NCBI GenBank assembly: GCA_036346405.1
Contig: CM070546.1
Location: 102,306,826-102,370,825 of the forward strand
Length of the DNA stretch: 64,000 nt
Direction: 5' to 3'
From: Phyllostachys edulis
Taxonomy: Eukaryota > Streptophyta > Magnoliopsida > Poales > Poaceae
The position numbers were made by a program, and so were the translations under genes. Below, in pieces: positions 24,096 through 36,775 of the stretch. Under the pieces are notes generated by a model. It did no database searches, had not been told where the DNA came from, and was given only the letters and a program-made list of their open reading frames with translations. Each line of letters starts with the position of its first letter. Within the stretch, counting starts at the first letter, position 1.

Positions 24096-26002
24096 TCAAT
24101 AATGAGTTCGTGAAGATTCTCCCCCTGAATTATGCACTTCTCTAGGCCTCTTCATTCCAATTCCACATATGCATCTTGCAAAGCTAGATGCTGGAAGCGA
24201 CTTAGTGAATAAATCCGCAAGATTTTCACATGACTTAGTATGCACTATGCAGTACTTTAATCTCGTCCATCTTTTGCAATTCATGAGCATAGAAGGACTT
24301 GGGGTTGATATGCTTTATGAGATGATTCTTCACATAACCCATCTGCACTTGTGCAACACAAACTGCATTATCTTCATAAACAATAGTGGGGCTTTACGCG
24401 GTATTCAATCCACACGACTACTGGATGTGGTGAATCATCCGCCGAAGCCAAACACATTCTCGTAAGGCCTCATACAGTGTTATGATTTTCGAGTGGTTCG
24501 TCGAAGTCGATACAAGACTCTGCTTAGAAGATTTCCATGAAGTTGCAGTTCCACCACATATGAGTTCATAGCCTGTTTATGATTTGGTCAGATATGGGTT
24601 CTACAGTGCCTAAGATCTCGTGATAGCTATTCATATTCATGTCTTAGTTCTTTCTGTAGAACAGACCAAGTTCTTTGCTTCCTTGGAGGTATCGGAAGAT
24701 GTTCTTCATTCCCTACCAATGCCTTTGGTAAGTTTTGCACTATACTTTGCTAGTAGGTTTACGGCAAATACAATGCCTGATCTAGTACAGTTTGCTAAAT
24801 ACATGAGTGCTCCTACTGCGCTCAAGTATAAGAATTCCGATCCCAGGACTTCCTCCCCCTCTTCTCTAAGTTTGTACGAGTATTTGTCTTGCTGCAAAGA
24901 TCTCCTGAGCATTGGTACTTTCGAAGGGTATGCCTTTCCAAATTCGAACATTTCTAACACTTTCTGAGTGTAGGTGGACTGATGTACTAATATCCCTTCA
25001 AGGGCATGCTCAAGCTGCAAGCCTAAGCAATATTTGGTTCTACCCAAATCTTTTATTTCGAACTTTGACTCCAAGTAAGAGCATGCTTTCTTAATACCTT
25101 CCAGGGTTCTAATGATATTCAGATCATCTTTATACACTGAGATTATACAAAATCCATCCTGGGATAGTCGTATAAATACACAGGGATAATTCTTATTGTC
25201 CATGTAGCCTTTCTTGCATAAAAAGTCGCTTCAAGCGATTATACCACATCCTGCCTGATTGCTTAACTTCGTACAGTGACTTTCTGAGTTTCACGCTGTA
25301 CAGATTTCTATTTGCTCTATCTTGGTTTGGGACAGGGATTCATTTAGGTATCTTCATATAAATGTCCGAATCCAAATTTCCATAAAGGTATGTAGTTACC
25401 ACATCCATCAATTTCACTTTTAACTTCAAGTTTACTACCATTGAGATTAAATATCTAAATGGTGGTTCCACCCATGACCGGGAGTAGGTTTCTTCATAAA
25501 CAACTCCTGGATGTTGAGTGAAACCTTGTGCAACAAGCCTTTCTTTACTTCATTATTTTCATTTCTCTTTCGAACAAATACCCACTTATACCCTACGGGG
25601 TGCACATAGGGAGGCGAATGACTTACAGACCTAAACACCTATCTTTTATTTAGAGATAATAATTCTGCTTTTACTGCCTTCTTTCAATCTTCCCAATCTG
25701 ATTTTTTCTTTCATTCAGTGAGCGATACAGGCTCTGGATCAAGATCGATGATTGTGACAATTTTCTTTGCAAAATCAATGTCGACATTGGTTGTTGTCTT
25801 ATTCATAGATTCTCCCGAGGTCACAAAGTTTATAACTATTTCTTCAATGGGCGATTCTTCTAATGTTTCTACTTGCTCACCGCTGCTTTCAATTACGAGG
25901 CAAGTCCCTTTGGTTTTTCAGCTCCGATGTGTGCGTACACATCCATGCTGATGTCTCCCCTCATGAGGATGTTCAATTCTGGTATGCTTTTTCTGAAGGT
26001 GC
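24096..26002 (-). pseudogene. Copia-4 reverse transcriptase and RNase H relic
   Basis: Reading the minus strand from 25660 down: P-V-G-Y-K-W-V-F-V-R-K starts the RT near 25590. A frame at 25203-24706 has the active site Y-K-D-D-L-N-I-I in place of Y-V-D-D. It continues with F-E-I-K-D-L-G and Y-C-L-G-L-Q-L-E to V-G-A-L-M-Y-L-A-N-C-T-R. RNase H is mostly lost; the end motif E-N-L-A-D-L-F-T-K-S-L-P lies near 24190-24230, followed by R-C-I-C-G-I-G-M-K-R. Multiple shifts disable it. The interval 25660-26002 is the hinge, cut at 26003 by solo LTR-5. Confidence 0.85.
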
Positions 26003-26596
26003 CATACTGAAGAATCTAGACCCGTCATTATGAGTTAATAGAGTATTTTGGTGATTAATGACAAATCTATATGTGATACTAACACTTTTGTTGATATACA
26101 TATTGTGTAGTCTTATTTGGATAAAAAGGTGAAAATCATAGAGGTATGCACTCGACATCATATTCATGTATCTTGTTGCATTCCTCGGATCCAAAATATA
26201 GGTTGAACTCCACTAAAAGTCTAACTTGAATATGTGCATATGTTCTTATTACACATTCGTGTATGCACACATTTAGGGGGAGTTCACTCTATATTTTGTG
26301 GTTTCATTAGTATTGATTCATATTCTTTTATCCACATATATTGATGATCTCTACTTTGAAACATATCCTTTGAGTATAAAACATGTGTAGCTCATATATA
26401 CTCATACTACTTTATATTTAATTATTTGAAATAGTGTTGTGGGACTAATGTGTGTGTTAAGATGTTTTCAAGGCTTAGTCCCGGAGTTTGAATGATGACA
26501 TGAAAAGGAAATGCAAAGATGATAAAAGATTGACATGACTTAAGACAAAGGAGTCAAGCATTGCATTTCGAAAAGCTTCTGGAAGAAGTTCTGTGG

Positions 26597-28275
26597 AAAT
26601 CGGTATGACCGCATTTGGTAAGTGGTACTACCGATGTGCGGTAGTACCAGAGTTTATTTGGCGGAACTACCGCGTAGCGGTATGACCGCAAATCCTTTGG
26701 CGGTACTACTGGTGGACGTTCGGACCGTCCGAACACAATCCAATCATGCGGTTAAGACCTGTAGTCCGAACGGCCAAACGAATCTGAGCCGTCCATGTAA
26801 TCTGTTCGATCGGGCTAAGCTGATCTGGTCGCTCAGCGGTACGACCGGTTCGTGGTACGGTATTACCGCAACCCAGTTGTTCCGATTTCTAGATGGCGGT
26901 ACGAATTTTCCAAAACGACGCTTTTTGGAGTTTGTTTGCTCTCTGGTAGTGCGGTAGTACCAGAGTATTACTCACGGAACTACCGCAACCCGGTCATACC
27001 TCTTTTTGTGTGGTGGTACATTATTTCCAGTAGGCACCAGTTTTGGGCCTCAAGTGGAAGCGGTTGTACCGCACTTTGGATTGGAATGACCGGAGAGCGG
27101 AACTACCATATGATCAACGTCGGTAGTACCGCACCTTTCTGCAATAGCTTGTTTAGAAGCATTTATTGCAGGTATATCTTGGTAATTATTATTAATCATT
27201 GTGGAACTAACATTTTCCATAAGTTGGATGAATAGGTTATGTTCCAGGGTGATGAAGACTTTGGACGCCATCATGAGTGGATCGTCATCAAGTCAAGGTT
27301 CAAGAAGAGGATGCATCATGTGTTGATGCATATCAAGATCTCGAAGAGGAGATGATCATGAGTTGATTATCAAGTCAAGAGAAGACCCATCATGTGTTGA
27401 TGGAAGTCAAGTAAAGGATGCATCATGGGTTGATGCATATCAAGATGATGACCCGAACTTGAAGTAAAAATGTGCGTCATCAAGCTTCAAGAGGATTCTC
27501 AAGGCAAAGGTATGACTAGCTAGGGCTAAGGATGTGTTCCTAGTTTTTTTATCGGTCTTGGTGTTTAGTTGGAAGACTGGATTGCTCGTATAGGTTACCG
27601 TACTATTAAGAGGGGGTCTTATCTAGTAGCTTGAGTCTAATCATGTGTTGATAGCTCAATCTCGCTTGCTCTAGCTCACCATGGCATGATGCTATTATTT
27701 GCAAATAGTCGAGGCTCATGCATTTAATCCTTGTAGCATGTGACTATACTTTGCAAATGTGTTTTGCAAATGATTGAAGTCCATGTACCTACTCCTTGTG
27801 GCATGATCTAAGTTTGCAAATGTGTTTTGCAAATTGTTGGGATTCATGTATTTTCCCTTGGCATGGTCTAAGATTGCTTATTGCTATTTCTTTGGACTTA
27901 AACCATGGTAGTGGCTCTTTGGAGTTGTGTATTTTGATTTGACCAAATATGTTTGAGATCAATCAAATAGGTGGGTTGTGTAGCCCTCTGAATAAGCTTT
28001 CCATAGAGTCCAAGATCACTCAATTCCGACATCAGAGTCAAAAGTTATGACCTTTTTACCGAGTGTCGTCTGTGTTAAAATTAGGCTGCGGAACTACCGC
28101 CCGAGAAGAGAGGTATTACCGCAGAACGGTAGTACTGGCCCTTGTGAGTGCGGTAGTACCGTACCAAAATTTTAACGGCTAGTTTTTGAGCCTTTAATGC
28201 ACCCTTTCTGACCGTTGAGCCAAAAACGGTAGTACCGGCCTTTGAACGGTGGTACTACCACATTTCGGCTGAACT
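26597..28275. repeat. Interspersed imperfect palindromes of GCGGTANTACCGC type in solo LTR-5
   Basis: Over a dozen short motifs of the form cggtagtaccg, cggaactaccg, cggtatgaccg or cggtattaccg are scattered in two clusters, about 26597-27140 and 28085-28275. Spacing is irregular, so this is not a simple tandem array. The related motif occurs in the Copia-1 LTRs. A repeated binding site for a DNA-binding protein, or replication slippage of a palindromic seed, could explain it. Confidence 0.7.
27296..27445. repeat. Short direct repeats (catcatgtgttgatg) in solo LTR-5
   Basis: Variants of gcatcatgtgttgatgcat followed by atcaaga occur four times in about 150 bp (27308, 27350, 27388, 27420 approximately). 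Such arrays are common in large LTRs and carry no coding content. Confidence 0.55.
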
Positions 28276-29053
28276 TGCTGATTTCTACTCGCAACGGCTA
28301 GTTTTTGTATGTGGGCTATGAATACCCACCTTGGCCGGTTGAGAGACAACTTTTGGCATCCCATTTCACTCACTTGAGCTAGTATGAGCTTCTCCTCTCA
28401 ATTGTGCATGTGTTGCACCTTGTGAGCAAGGAGAGAGGTCTCTAGTTGCATGTGTTGCATCTAGAGGTGGATTTCGTATCCACTTGAGCTTGTGCATTCG
28501 TTGCATATGGTGAGAGTCAAGCAAGGGGCTTGGCTTATTACTCTTGGTGTTTGCCGACACCTAGACGGCATGGAGGTGTCGTGGTCTGGTGATCTTCTCA
28601 AGAAGCTTGTGAGAAGACTCGGCGTGTTGTGAAGGTTGGAGCTCACCTACCCGGAGTGGGAAAGAGCTACCACTAGTGGAATTGAGGTGTTTGGCTTAAT
28701 TCGTGGAGCCGGTCCAATTAGTTTGGGCTTACCTCAACGTGGATTAGGGGAGACCGGTAAGTCTCCGAACACCACGGTAAAACGTCATTGTGTCATTGTG
28801 GTTTGCTCTCTAGTGATTTACTTTGTGCAATTTACATTTCTAGAATTAAATTGCTTTTATGTCTTTGTATGTTTACTATCATTATCAATAGACTTATATT
28901 GTTGGTGCACTCAGTCAAGACTAGTTGATTTAGGTTTTAATTGAGCAAAACTGAATTGATTTACAATTCTACATAAAACTTGGTTTTAGCCAAAAGATTT
29001 TAAAAACTGCCTATTCACCCCCCTCTAGTCGGCCTCCTCGATCTTACACATAC

Positions 29054-31674
29054 TGGTGTCAGGTCTCAACTGGTTCCCCTTCGGGTTCTGGGGAACTTCG
29101 GTGATTGACTATGTCAAGTCCTTCTTATCCTTTTTCACCAGGCGTCCCCGGTTACTTCGGATTCGAATGGTCGGAGTTCTCATCCTTTCAGAGGCCTTAG
29201 GACAAGATTAGGGATACTTTCATTGGTATTTCAACCCTCTCTGGTGCATTGCGTACAGGCATATGCGACTTGGTCACGCTCTTCAAATCACTAAAGTGGT
29301 CAGGTAGTTGATTCTCTAAAGCATGCAAATCAATTATCTTCTAGACTGCAATTGTCTTCTAGACGTCAATTGTCTTCTAGACTTCAATTATCTTCTGGAC
29401 TTTTCTATTTGCTTCACTAGTGTGCGAGTCATGTGCATTAATTTCAATTATATTCTGGACTTCAATTATCTTCTGGACTTCTCTATTTCCCGACATTTTC
29501 ATCAAGGGGTTGATTTCCTCCCCCTAATGACGGGAAACTAGCCTTATCTAATATACTTTCAGCAGATCGGGCAGTATGAAAATCTCTTATCATAGGGTCC
29601 AAATACCTGATTATGGATGTTGTCTTATAACCAGCGTATATCCCAGACTTTCGGACAAGGCCCATTGCAATTCGCTGTGGTGGTATAGGTATATAAACCT
29701 TGCAACCAAATCTTCAAAGATGAGAAATATTCTGTGCTGACCCTTGAGCTAGTTGCATAGGTGAATGGATGTTATATGCCGGTAGTCTAAAATTGATGAG
29801 AGTTGCTGTGAGCAGGACTGCGTGTCCCCAACATGCAGTTGGTAAATTACAATTCTTCAAAGGTGGTCGGATAATAAATTTAATTCTTATAATTAATGCC
29901 TCTACTAGTCCATTCTAGGTGTGGACATGCGGTACGGAATGCTCAACTTTAATTCCCATTGCCATACAATAATCATCAAATGCCTTTGAAGTAAATTCTC
30001 TAGCATTGTCCATTCTGGTGGACTTCACATGACGATCAGAGAAATTATTTCTAATTTTAATTATCTGCGGGATTTAGCTCTACAAAAGCGTAGTTTCTCG
30101 TAGACAATAAATATGCATGCAACCATTTCGAGGAAGCATCGATGAGCACCATAAAATACCTAAATAGCGCTTACAGAGGTTGTATAGGACCACAAAAAGT
30201 CTCCTTGGATACAGTCCAGGAATATAGGGACTTCATCCTTCGCTTTCAGAGCAGAAGGTTTAGTAATTAAATTCCCAGTGGCACATGCAAGGCACACAAA
30301 ATCTTTCTGATTCAGGAAATTATTTACATTGACATTATGTCTATGTGAATTGTTAATTATATTTCTCATCATTCTAAGACCTAGTTGGCATTATCTATCA
30401 TGCTAGAGATGGAAAATGTTCAGAGCTTCTAAATACGGTTTTCAGGGCAGTATAGGCTGCAGATGCCTTAATATTAGTGTAGTATAGCCCAGTTTCAAAT
30501 GAAGGAAGTCTGATACTATTTTTCTACTTTCTTCACGCTTTATAATGAGCAGATATTTCTTACCATACTCTTCTTCAGTCTCTACGTGGAAACCGTTTGC
30601 GCGAATATCCTTGAGAGTTCTAGTCGATTCTATGTACAATAAGGTTTCTTTAATGACCAAAGTTGTGCCTATTGGGAGTATAATTGTAGCCCTTTCTGAG
30701 CCTATTATACCAACATCGCTGCCCGCGATTGTCATAAGACTACCAGCATTCTTGCTGATCGACTGAAAGATTTTCATCTCTCTCAAGGTGGTATTCTTTG
30801 TGCCGCTATCCTGCTAAGCACACTTCCTCCATAGGACGCCACACGTGTTCTAATATAATGTACTTTATTAATATGTAGTAGAAAGCAAGCAACACATAAA
30901 TAAAATACTTCAGATATCAGAACAGAACTTGCTATTATAAATACAGGAATATAAGCCTTGTAGGACTCATCATAAGAATTTAATGCTTTGCACTCCTAGA
31001 GCTTACAACCATTATTTAAAAATAATTCAATGTTCTGGTTCAATTATGAACTGCAATTTATTATAAAAGATCTAAGTGCAATGCGTGCACTAGATCAAAT
31101 CAGCGAAGTATTCAGAAACTTCTGCCTCAATCTGCTCCATGGAGATCTTCTCCTTTTGGGCAACTACGGTTGCGGCCGCTGTTATGTCCAAAGGAGGGAT
31201 GATAGGGGCTGCTACTAGGCTGTTCACATCCATGAATGCAACTAACGGATGTGGATCCTTCGTGTCTGCAATGGCGAGGTGTGCCTCATGCTGTCCTATG
31301 CCCTTCTTCTTTAGACTGGAAAACATCAATAATGTGCAACCCACGACCTTACCCTTCTTGCCCCTCTCCTTCGTGAGAGACTTTATCACTATGTAGCTGC
31401 TAGCATTGGCTTCATGGCCAAAATTGTTACTAGGCAACTGTGAGATGTAGTTCTTCCTTAGAATATTATCTTAAGCTTTCACAACTTGCATGGTGTCAAT
31501 TAATGTGGCATACTCCGTGTAGCCGTCTTGACGATAGTTACGTGCGGATTGCACCGTATTTGGGTGAAAGGTAGAGAGAGTCTTCTTAATCTTCTGCTTA
31601 TCCGTGATTACATTACCACAGAGTTGAAGACTTGTACAAATTCTGGCCATGCTAGGTCAGTTCTTCGAACTACT
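29054..31674 (-). pseudogene. Copia-4 gag C-terminal part, protease and integrase relic
   Basis: Minus strand from 31674 down: gag sequence (C-G-N-V-I-T-D-K, K-T-L-S-T-F-H, A-R-N-Y-R-Q-D-G-Y) covers 31460-31640. A gag tail with P-H-P-L-V-A-F-M-D-V-N follows near 31230. The protease motif Q-D-S-G-T-K-N-T lies at about 30800-30825 and leads into G-S-D-V-G-I-I-G-S. The pre-integrase zinc motif C-L-A-C-A-T-G-N-L-I-T-K-P is near 30260-30300. Integrase core pieces (V-L-I-D-A-S-S-K-W) lie at 30100-30160, and C-terminal pieces run down to about 29500. The frame is broken at many points. This piece joins the gag start at 45652 once solo LTR-6 is removed. Confidence 0.82.
29322..29492 (-). repeat. 18-bp tandem repeat coding a hexapeptide in the Copia-4 pol hinge
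   Basis: The plus strand shows repeated cttctagacttcaattat-like units, about seven in two blocks separated by about 60 bases. On the coding (minus) strand each unit reads I-I-E-V-Q-K or a close variant, and in three units Gln (CAG) has become a TAG stop. This is an expanded charged linker between integrase and RT. Confidence 0.7.
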
Positions 31675-33638
31675 GGTTCTGTCGCGCCCCCGGGGTGAAC
31701 CACCCCGAGGCCTCCTGTGCACCCTGGACCAGTCTCAAGATCAGTAGCTGGTCCGCACAGTTTCAATAACGATGTCATCACAACCATACCACAAACGATA
31801 GAAGAAGCAAACAAAGCAACAATAATATAACAAAAGACCTTATGGTCAAAGTTTTCACAGGGGTGCCCCGCAGGGCTACAACACAGCGGAAAGCAAAATA
31901 CACGTGGAGACCGCCTGACATGCCCACAAGCTATCGAGTGGAGGACGTCCTAGCACGCCTGGTCTTCAAAGACCTCCTATTCGAAGAGGTCGGAGGTCCC
32001 TGGGAGGTCTTCAGTTGCTGATTAACCAGAGGGCACAAGTCATAAGTACTTTGAATGTACTCAGCAAGTCGCAGGGAACAGTATGCAATTAATATCATGT
32101 AAGGCTTGACAAGGAGGTCTTTATGGTTACTTTGCAGAAAACAACATTGATTAGAGATACAGTAAGTAAATTGCAAAGCACAAGTTGAAAGAATAATACA
32201 TAAGTAAACAAGTTCTTTTGAAATAGTTCGTGACCACCCTGGTCACTTCCTAGACCTCCCGTGACCACCCTGGTCACGACCCAGACCACTCGGAACCAAC
32301 CAAGACCAACATTTTGAGAAAGTCTACCCCTTGCGTGAAATCACCAGGCATGTCCATAACCGAGGACACGGCTATTCGAATAGTTTACACTCTGCAGAGG
32401 TTGTACAGCTTTATCCACAAGATACAAATTCTCTAGTTTGTTTGGCATCCGTCGATACCACTGCTCACTACCTTTGGTAAGTAGTCTAGAGCACGTGACA
32501 AGGCCTTTACAAAGCACCGTTTTGACCTGGTTTTGCCCACTAAAGTTTCGCCATGCTGGGCCCCCTCTTGCGCCGTGTGATTCTATCTGGTACTCGGAGG
32601 ATCACGCCACCATGACAGAACCAAACCAAAACTTCTGCTAATTAGTCGGCCAGGTCCACCCCATCCTGGACATGTGGTTGCACAATATGGCCCGGATCAA
32701 TGGCTTACAAGGTTAAGTCCTTAGTGGTTGCTCAGGCGAGACTACCTCATCCCAGTGTGCTTAAAGCACCCTCTTTACTGCACGATCACTTGCCCGAGCG
32801 AAAATATTTTGGGTTCAACCCGGCCAAAAGACCACCCTAGTCACGGCACCACATCTTTTAACAACAGTAGCAACGCCAGAATTCCATATTTCATTAAGTC
32901 AAGTTTAGCATCATTGAGACATGTGATCGAGAGACGTCGCAACTACAGCAGATCTAAGCAATACACACACCCTTTTTGGTTATCACAATAAGATGTCCAA
33001 CTAAGATTACCCAACCTAAGGTGTCCAAAGGTACATGTCAACATGTCGAACACAAGTATTAAAGGAGTCATAATGCCAAGTAGGTATTTAGCTAATTCCC
33101 AAAACCATTTTTCTATACAAAGAGCCATACATGTTGGTGTAAAATAATATAATTTTGCAAACTGGGAACAACATGATCAAAGATCTACGACTTGTCTTCG
33201 ATGAAGAGCTGGGGTTCTTCGATAGAGGTCGTCGGGCCCAAGAACTCCTCTGCAAACGGAATCTACACGTGCGAAAAAGAGCCAATAAGCACAACAAATC
33301 CAAATAAAACCGAAAATTGCCAAACCAAGAATCAAAGGAAGAGCGCTGAAAAAGATGAATAGGGAATGGAGGAGGTCCAACTGAGAGAGAGAGGCCGGGG
33401 AGGAGGTCCTGAGGAAGAAGTCTTGAGGAGGTCCTGAGCAGAGCAAGAAAGTTGGAGAAGGCTAAAAGAGGTAAAAAAGAACTGCTCAGGTTTTTATAGC
33501 CTGGAGGAGGTGCACGAGTTCAAGGGTAGGTGAGGGAGAAGATGGGAGCAAGTAGGGGAAGTTAAAAAAAAGGGGAAAACGAGTACTGCAAAAGCAACAG
33601 CATTTAATGCGACACAACAGCATTAAATGCTCAAGGAC

Positions 33639-34371
33639 TGACGAGGATTAAAACCTCTATGTATTATTTTAATGCATAATAAAAGACCATACGTCTTCAT
33701 GGTCGTAACCCCTAATACTAATGACCTCCCTAGTCGTTAGTATTCCAGAGGTTACTTAATGGGTACCACAGTGGGATGAGGCTTTGTGCCTAATCCTCAC
33801 CGGATAACCGCCGTAAAATTACCGAATCGGTATTTCTTATCGATGATGAATGGAACGATGCTATACGCTCCAAACCATGCGATGGTACAACCCCGAGACA
33901 CCGACTATTAACCACCCTACGGTTAAGCTTTTCACAGTAACCGCAAGGAAGTTAGCACGTTGTTAATCGCTTCCACCGCTCCGACCATCGTAACGTTTCA
34001 CCAGGACGTCTTCTCCAGAGTAATCGCCACCTCTTCGGAAGTTATTTAAAGGTGAAGCGCAGAAGACTAAGGGACACAAGACGGACACGAGAGACAACAA
34101 GACCAAGACCAACAAAGACAAGAACAACGGCAGTTCAGCAGAATATCTGAAGCCTAAGCGGTGGAATTAGAGGTTAGATAATCGGACTTAGACTCATATT
34201 CTAAGTCCGACACCCGATTAGACATTCCCCATTCAAGGTAATTCAGGTAGTACTTAGCCACATCTTGTAAAACCAGTTCATATCAATAAAGAGCGACCCC
34301 ATTCCATTCCGTGATATTCCACGCCATTTTCCTCGCTCATTTTCAGAAGATCGGCGACTTGATCGTCGAGA
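33639..34371 (+). repeat. Gypsy-7 5' LTR (733 bp)
   Basis: It begins TGACGAGGATTAAAACC, identical to the truncated copy at 44885, and ends gatcgtcgaga before the primer site. The end is placed by comparison with the reverse copy at 61916-62638, where the same end reads cgtcgaca. A TATA-like ttatttaaagg lies near 34043-34053. Confidence 0.85.
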
Positions 34372-34392
34372 GCCGGTGCCGTCCGTGGGGAA
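34372..34392 (+). other. Gypsy-7 primer-binding region
   Basis: Directly after the LTR the sequence gccggtgccgtccgtgggg resembles the tggtgccgtccgtggga type of primer site seen in grass Tat-type gypsy elements. The tRNA was not identified. Confidence 0.55.
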
Positions 34393-34449
34393 GAAGGCGA
34401 AGTTTCAAGAAAATTCTTCGCTCAAGAAAATCCTCGCCCAAAATCTCGC

Positions 34450-36775
34450 AATCGCTCATGCGACTATGCCCGAGTTTGGGATGAGGAAAATCGGTTCGAT
34501 TTGGCGGACTACGCCGACCTCGACATGGAAGGATGTATCCGCGCCATGGAAGAAAATGGCAGGTCATCCTCCTCTTCCTCTTCCGTCGGCTCGCACGTCG
34601 CCAACGTTAGCGAGGTCGACCGGATGGATGAAGATGCGCCGCCACTACTGATGGCGCAACCAGGAGAACCGGCCGTTCCGACCAGTTCGGAATGCCAGAG
34701 GATCTCTTCAAGCCCGGTCTTCTCGGCCGCTAAACAGTGAAGAAATTTCAGCCCCATCACCCGAAAACTCTATACCATTGATGAAATCATGGTGAAAGAT
34801 ACTCTCCTTCGCTTCGGCAATTCCAGAGTCAACCACACCGTAGCGGTGTCGATGAAACCTCCATGCGGTCAGAGGTGGGGATGATCACACTCAAAGATAC
34901 GACGGCGGTTCGTTCGGATCAGGTGAAGACCTCAGAAGTGCTCATCTCCGACCGATCTCCATCGTGGAAGATTCTCGCGAAGCCGACAAGCTCTCCATTA
35001 GTTATGATGGAAGCTCATCGGAAGATCAATTGGAAGCACGAAGTCAACGCGATCGGAGATGAAGATCAAGATGCCTCGACGGTCCTACACTCTACCACGC
35101 CATCACGTGTTGTTAGAGATGATCGGGCCGTCAAGCACCGACTTCCGGAGGCAACGGAACTAATCGACGTCAATCGCTTAACTCGCTTTCGCACCGCCCA
35201 CCCGAGTGACCGATGGGACCGAACAAACCAAGGTCGGGGAAGGTTGAGACAGCATACACCTACGACCAAGATGAACCCCCGAGACCTTCGGAAGCTGTAC
35301 AAAACTTGCGGCGATTCAAAACATGTTAAATAATTCGATCCTCGCTCTAGCAGAACGCCTAGTTTTGTACAACTCGAGGTCGTATCCGAAATTCTCCAAT
35401 AGACCATGCGTGAACGGAAGCGATCGGGAACAGAGGGTTTGAAGTCGACTATGACTTCATCCCAACGCTCCTCCTCGCCAGGGACAACACGGTCATACCA
35501 AAGAGCGCCGATATCGAGACCTCCTTGACGATTCCGACCAAGGAGTCACGAGGGAGAAGGTTATTCCAAGAAGCTACTCCCCATCGTGTCGAGAGGAACC
35601 ACCACTAGGACCTAACGATCTCGACATCGCTTGAACCAAGTGGGCGATCGGAGGCATCATATCAAGTGTCCACGACCGGATCGGTACACCGGAGTTCCAG
35701 CGTCCCAATCCTAAGGATCGGTCTCCCATCGACATAATCCGCACCTTCCCGGAGAAGACGCCATGAATCAATCACAGGTTGTCGAGCCTTTCTCTGTGGC
35801 TCCAAGTCGTGCGTTAGCCTAACCGCCCCAAGCCAACTTGGACAAATTCAATGGAACTCAAAACCCATTGGAATTCCTCCAAATATATACCACCGCCATC
35901 AGGGCTGCTGGTGGCGATGAGAATGTAATGGCCAACTATTTACCCACCGTGCTCGAAGGGTCTGCCCGGCCGTGGTTGTTAAACTTACCGGTCGGATCAA
36001 TATATACTTGGGAACAACTCTGTGATCTTCTGATTGCCAACTTCAGAGGTACGACGATCGCTCAGGAAGGAGGACGATCTCCACGTAATCCGGCAGGATC
36101 GATGAGACTTTACGCCAATATATCAAGAGGTTCACCAGTTCGTAACTCTATACCCAAGTCGCGTAATCCTCTGTTATTCAAAGCTTTTAAAACAGATCGA
36201 GGAATCGGCGGTTTACGGAGGACATAGCAATGAACCCTCCAAGAACAACCGCTGAGCTTTTTGATATGGCGGACAAGTATGCCACCGCTAGCGAAGCAAT
36301 CGAGTGGTGTGAAGCCATTGATCGGAAGACAAGATTCTGACCGGCCCGACAAACAGGAGAAAAGAACAAGAAGTCTCTCAAGAAGAAAAAGAACCGCAAA
36401 CCCGACGACAAAGAAGTCCTCGCTGCTCGAGAAAAGTTCGGGAAGGGCAAGAAGGACTATGCTTGGTCGAAGCAAGGCAAAAGCTCCAACCAAGGATTCT
36501 GCATTTAACAAGAAGTGGTGTCCACTTCACCAAGACGAGTGGCATGATCTACGCACTGCCGTGGTCTCGCAAAAGAAAGCTGGAGGATTATTATGCAGTA
36601 AAGGACCATTTCCGCAATACAGAACATGGAGAAACGAGCTCCAAAAAGGACAAGGATGGCGACAAAGAGATGGAGTACCAGATCCCCAACACACGATCAA
36701 CATGATTTTTGGAGGATCTTCTTCATACGAGTCCAGACGCCATCTCAAGGCCATGGGCGAGAGGTCAACCTAGTC
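34450..36775 (+). pseudogene. Gypsy-7 gag relic
   Basis: Decayed gag on the plus strand. The start region (34450-35340) has short Ser/Glu-rich pieces. The conserved retrotransposon gag domain is clear from 35838: D-K-F-N-G-T-Q-N-P-L-E-F-L-Q-I-Y, then N-Y-L-P-T-V-L-E-G-S-A and W-E-Q-L-C-D-L-L-I-A-N-F, to about 36057. A further piece reads A-E-L-F-D-M-A-D-K-Y-A near 36250, followed by a Lys/Arg-rich linker. Instead of a CCHC knuckle a C-P-L-H-x-x-x-W-H motif lies near 36520-36550, as in other Tat-type gags. Many shifts and stops. Confidence 0.8.

Larger units (their letters stand above)
26003..29053 (+). mobile_element. Solo LTR-5 (3041 bp) with perfect target duplication catac
   Basis: The unit 26008-29048 begins TGAAGAATC and ends CGATCTTACA. 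It is flanked by catac at 26003-26007 and 29049-29053. Its 3' end includes ctattcacccccctctagtc, the end signature also seen (reversed) in Copia-1 and typical of SIRE/Maximus-like LTRs. There is no internal coding domain, primer site or second LTR, so it is a solo LTR left after recombination between two LTRs. It contains many CGGTANTACCG-type motifs and a short catcatgtgttgatg repeat. Its insertion splits the hinge/RT of Copia-4. Confidence 0.88.

Noticed and set aside
26597..28275. CRISPR-like array in the repeated cggtagtaccg region
   Set aside because: Irregular spacing, short degenerate palindromes and a plant LTR context; not a CRISPR array.
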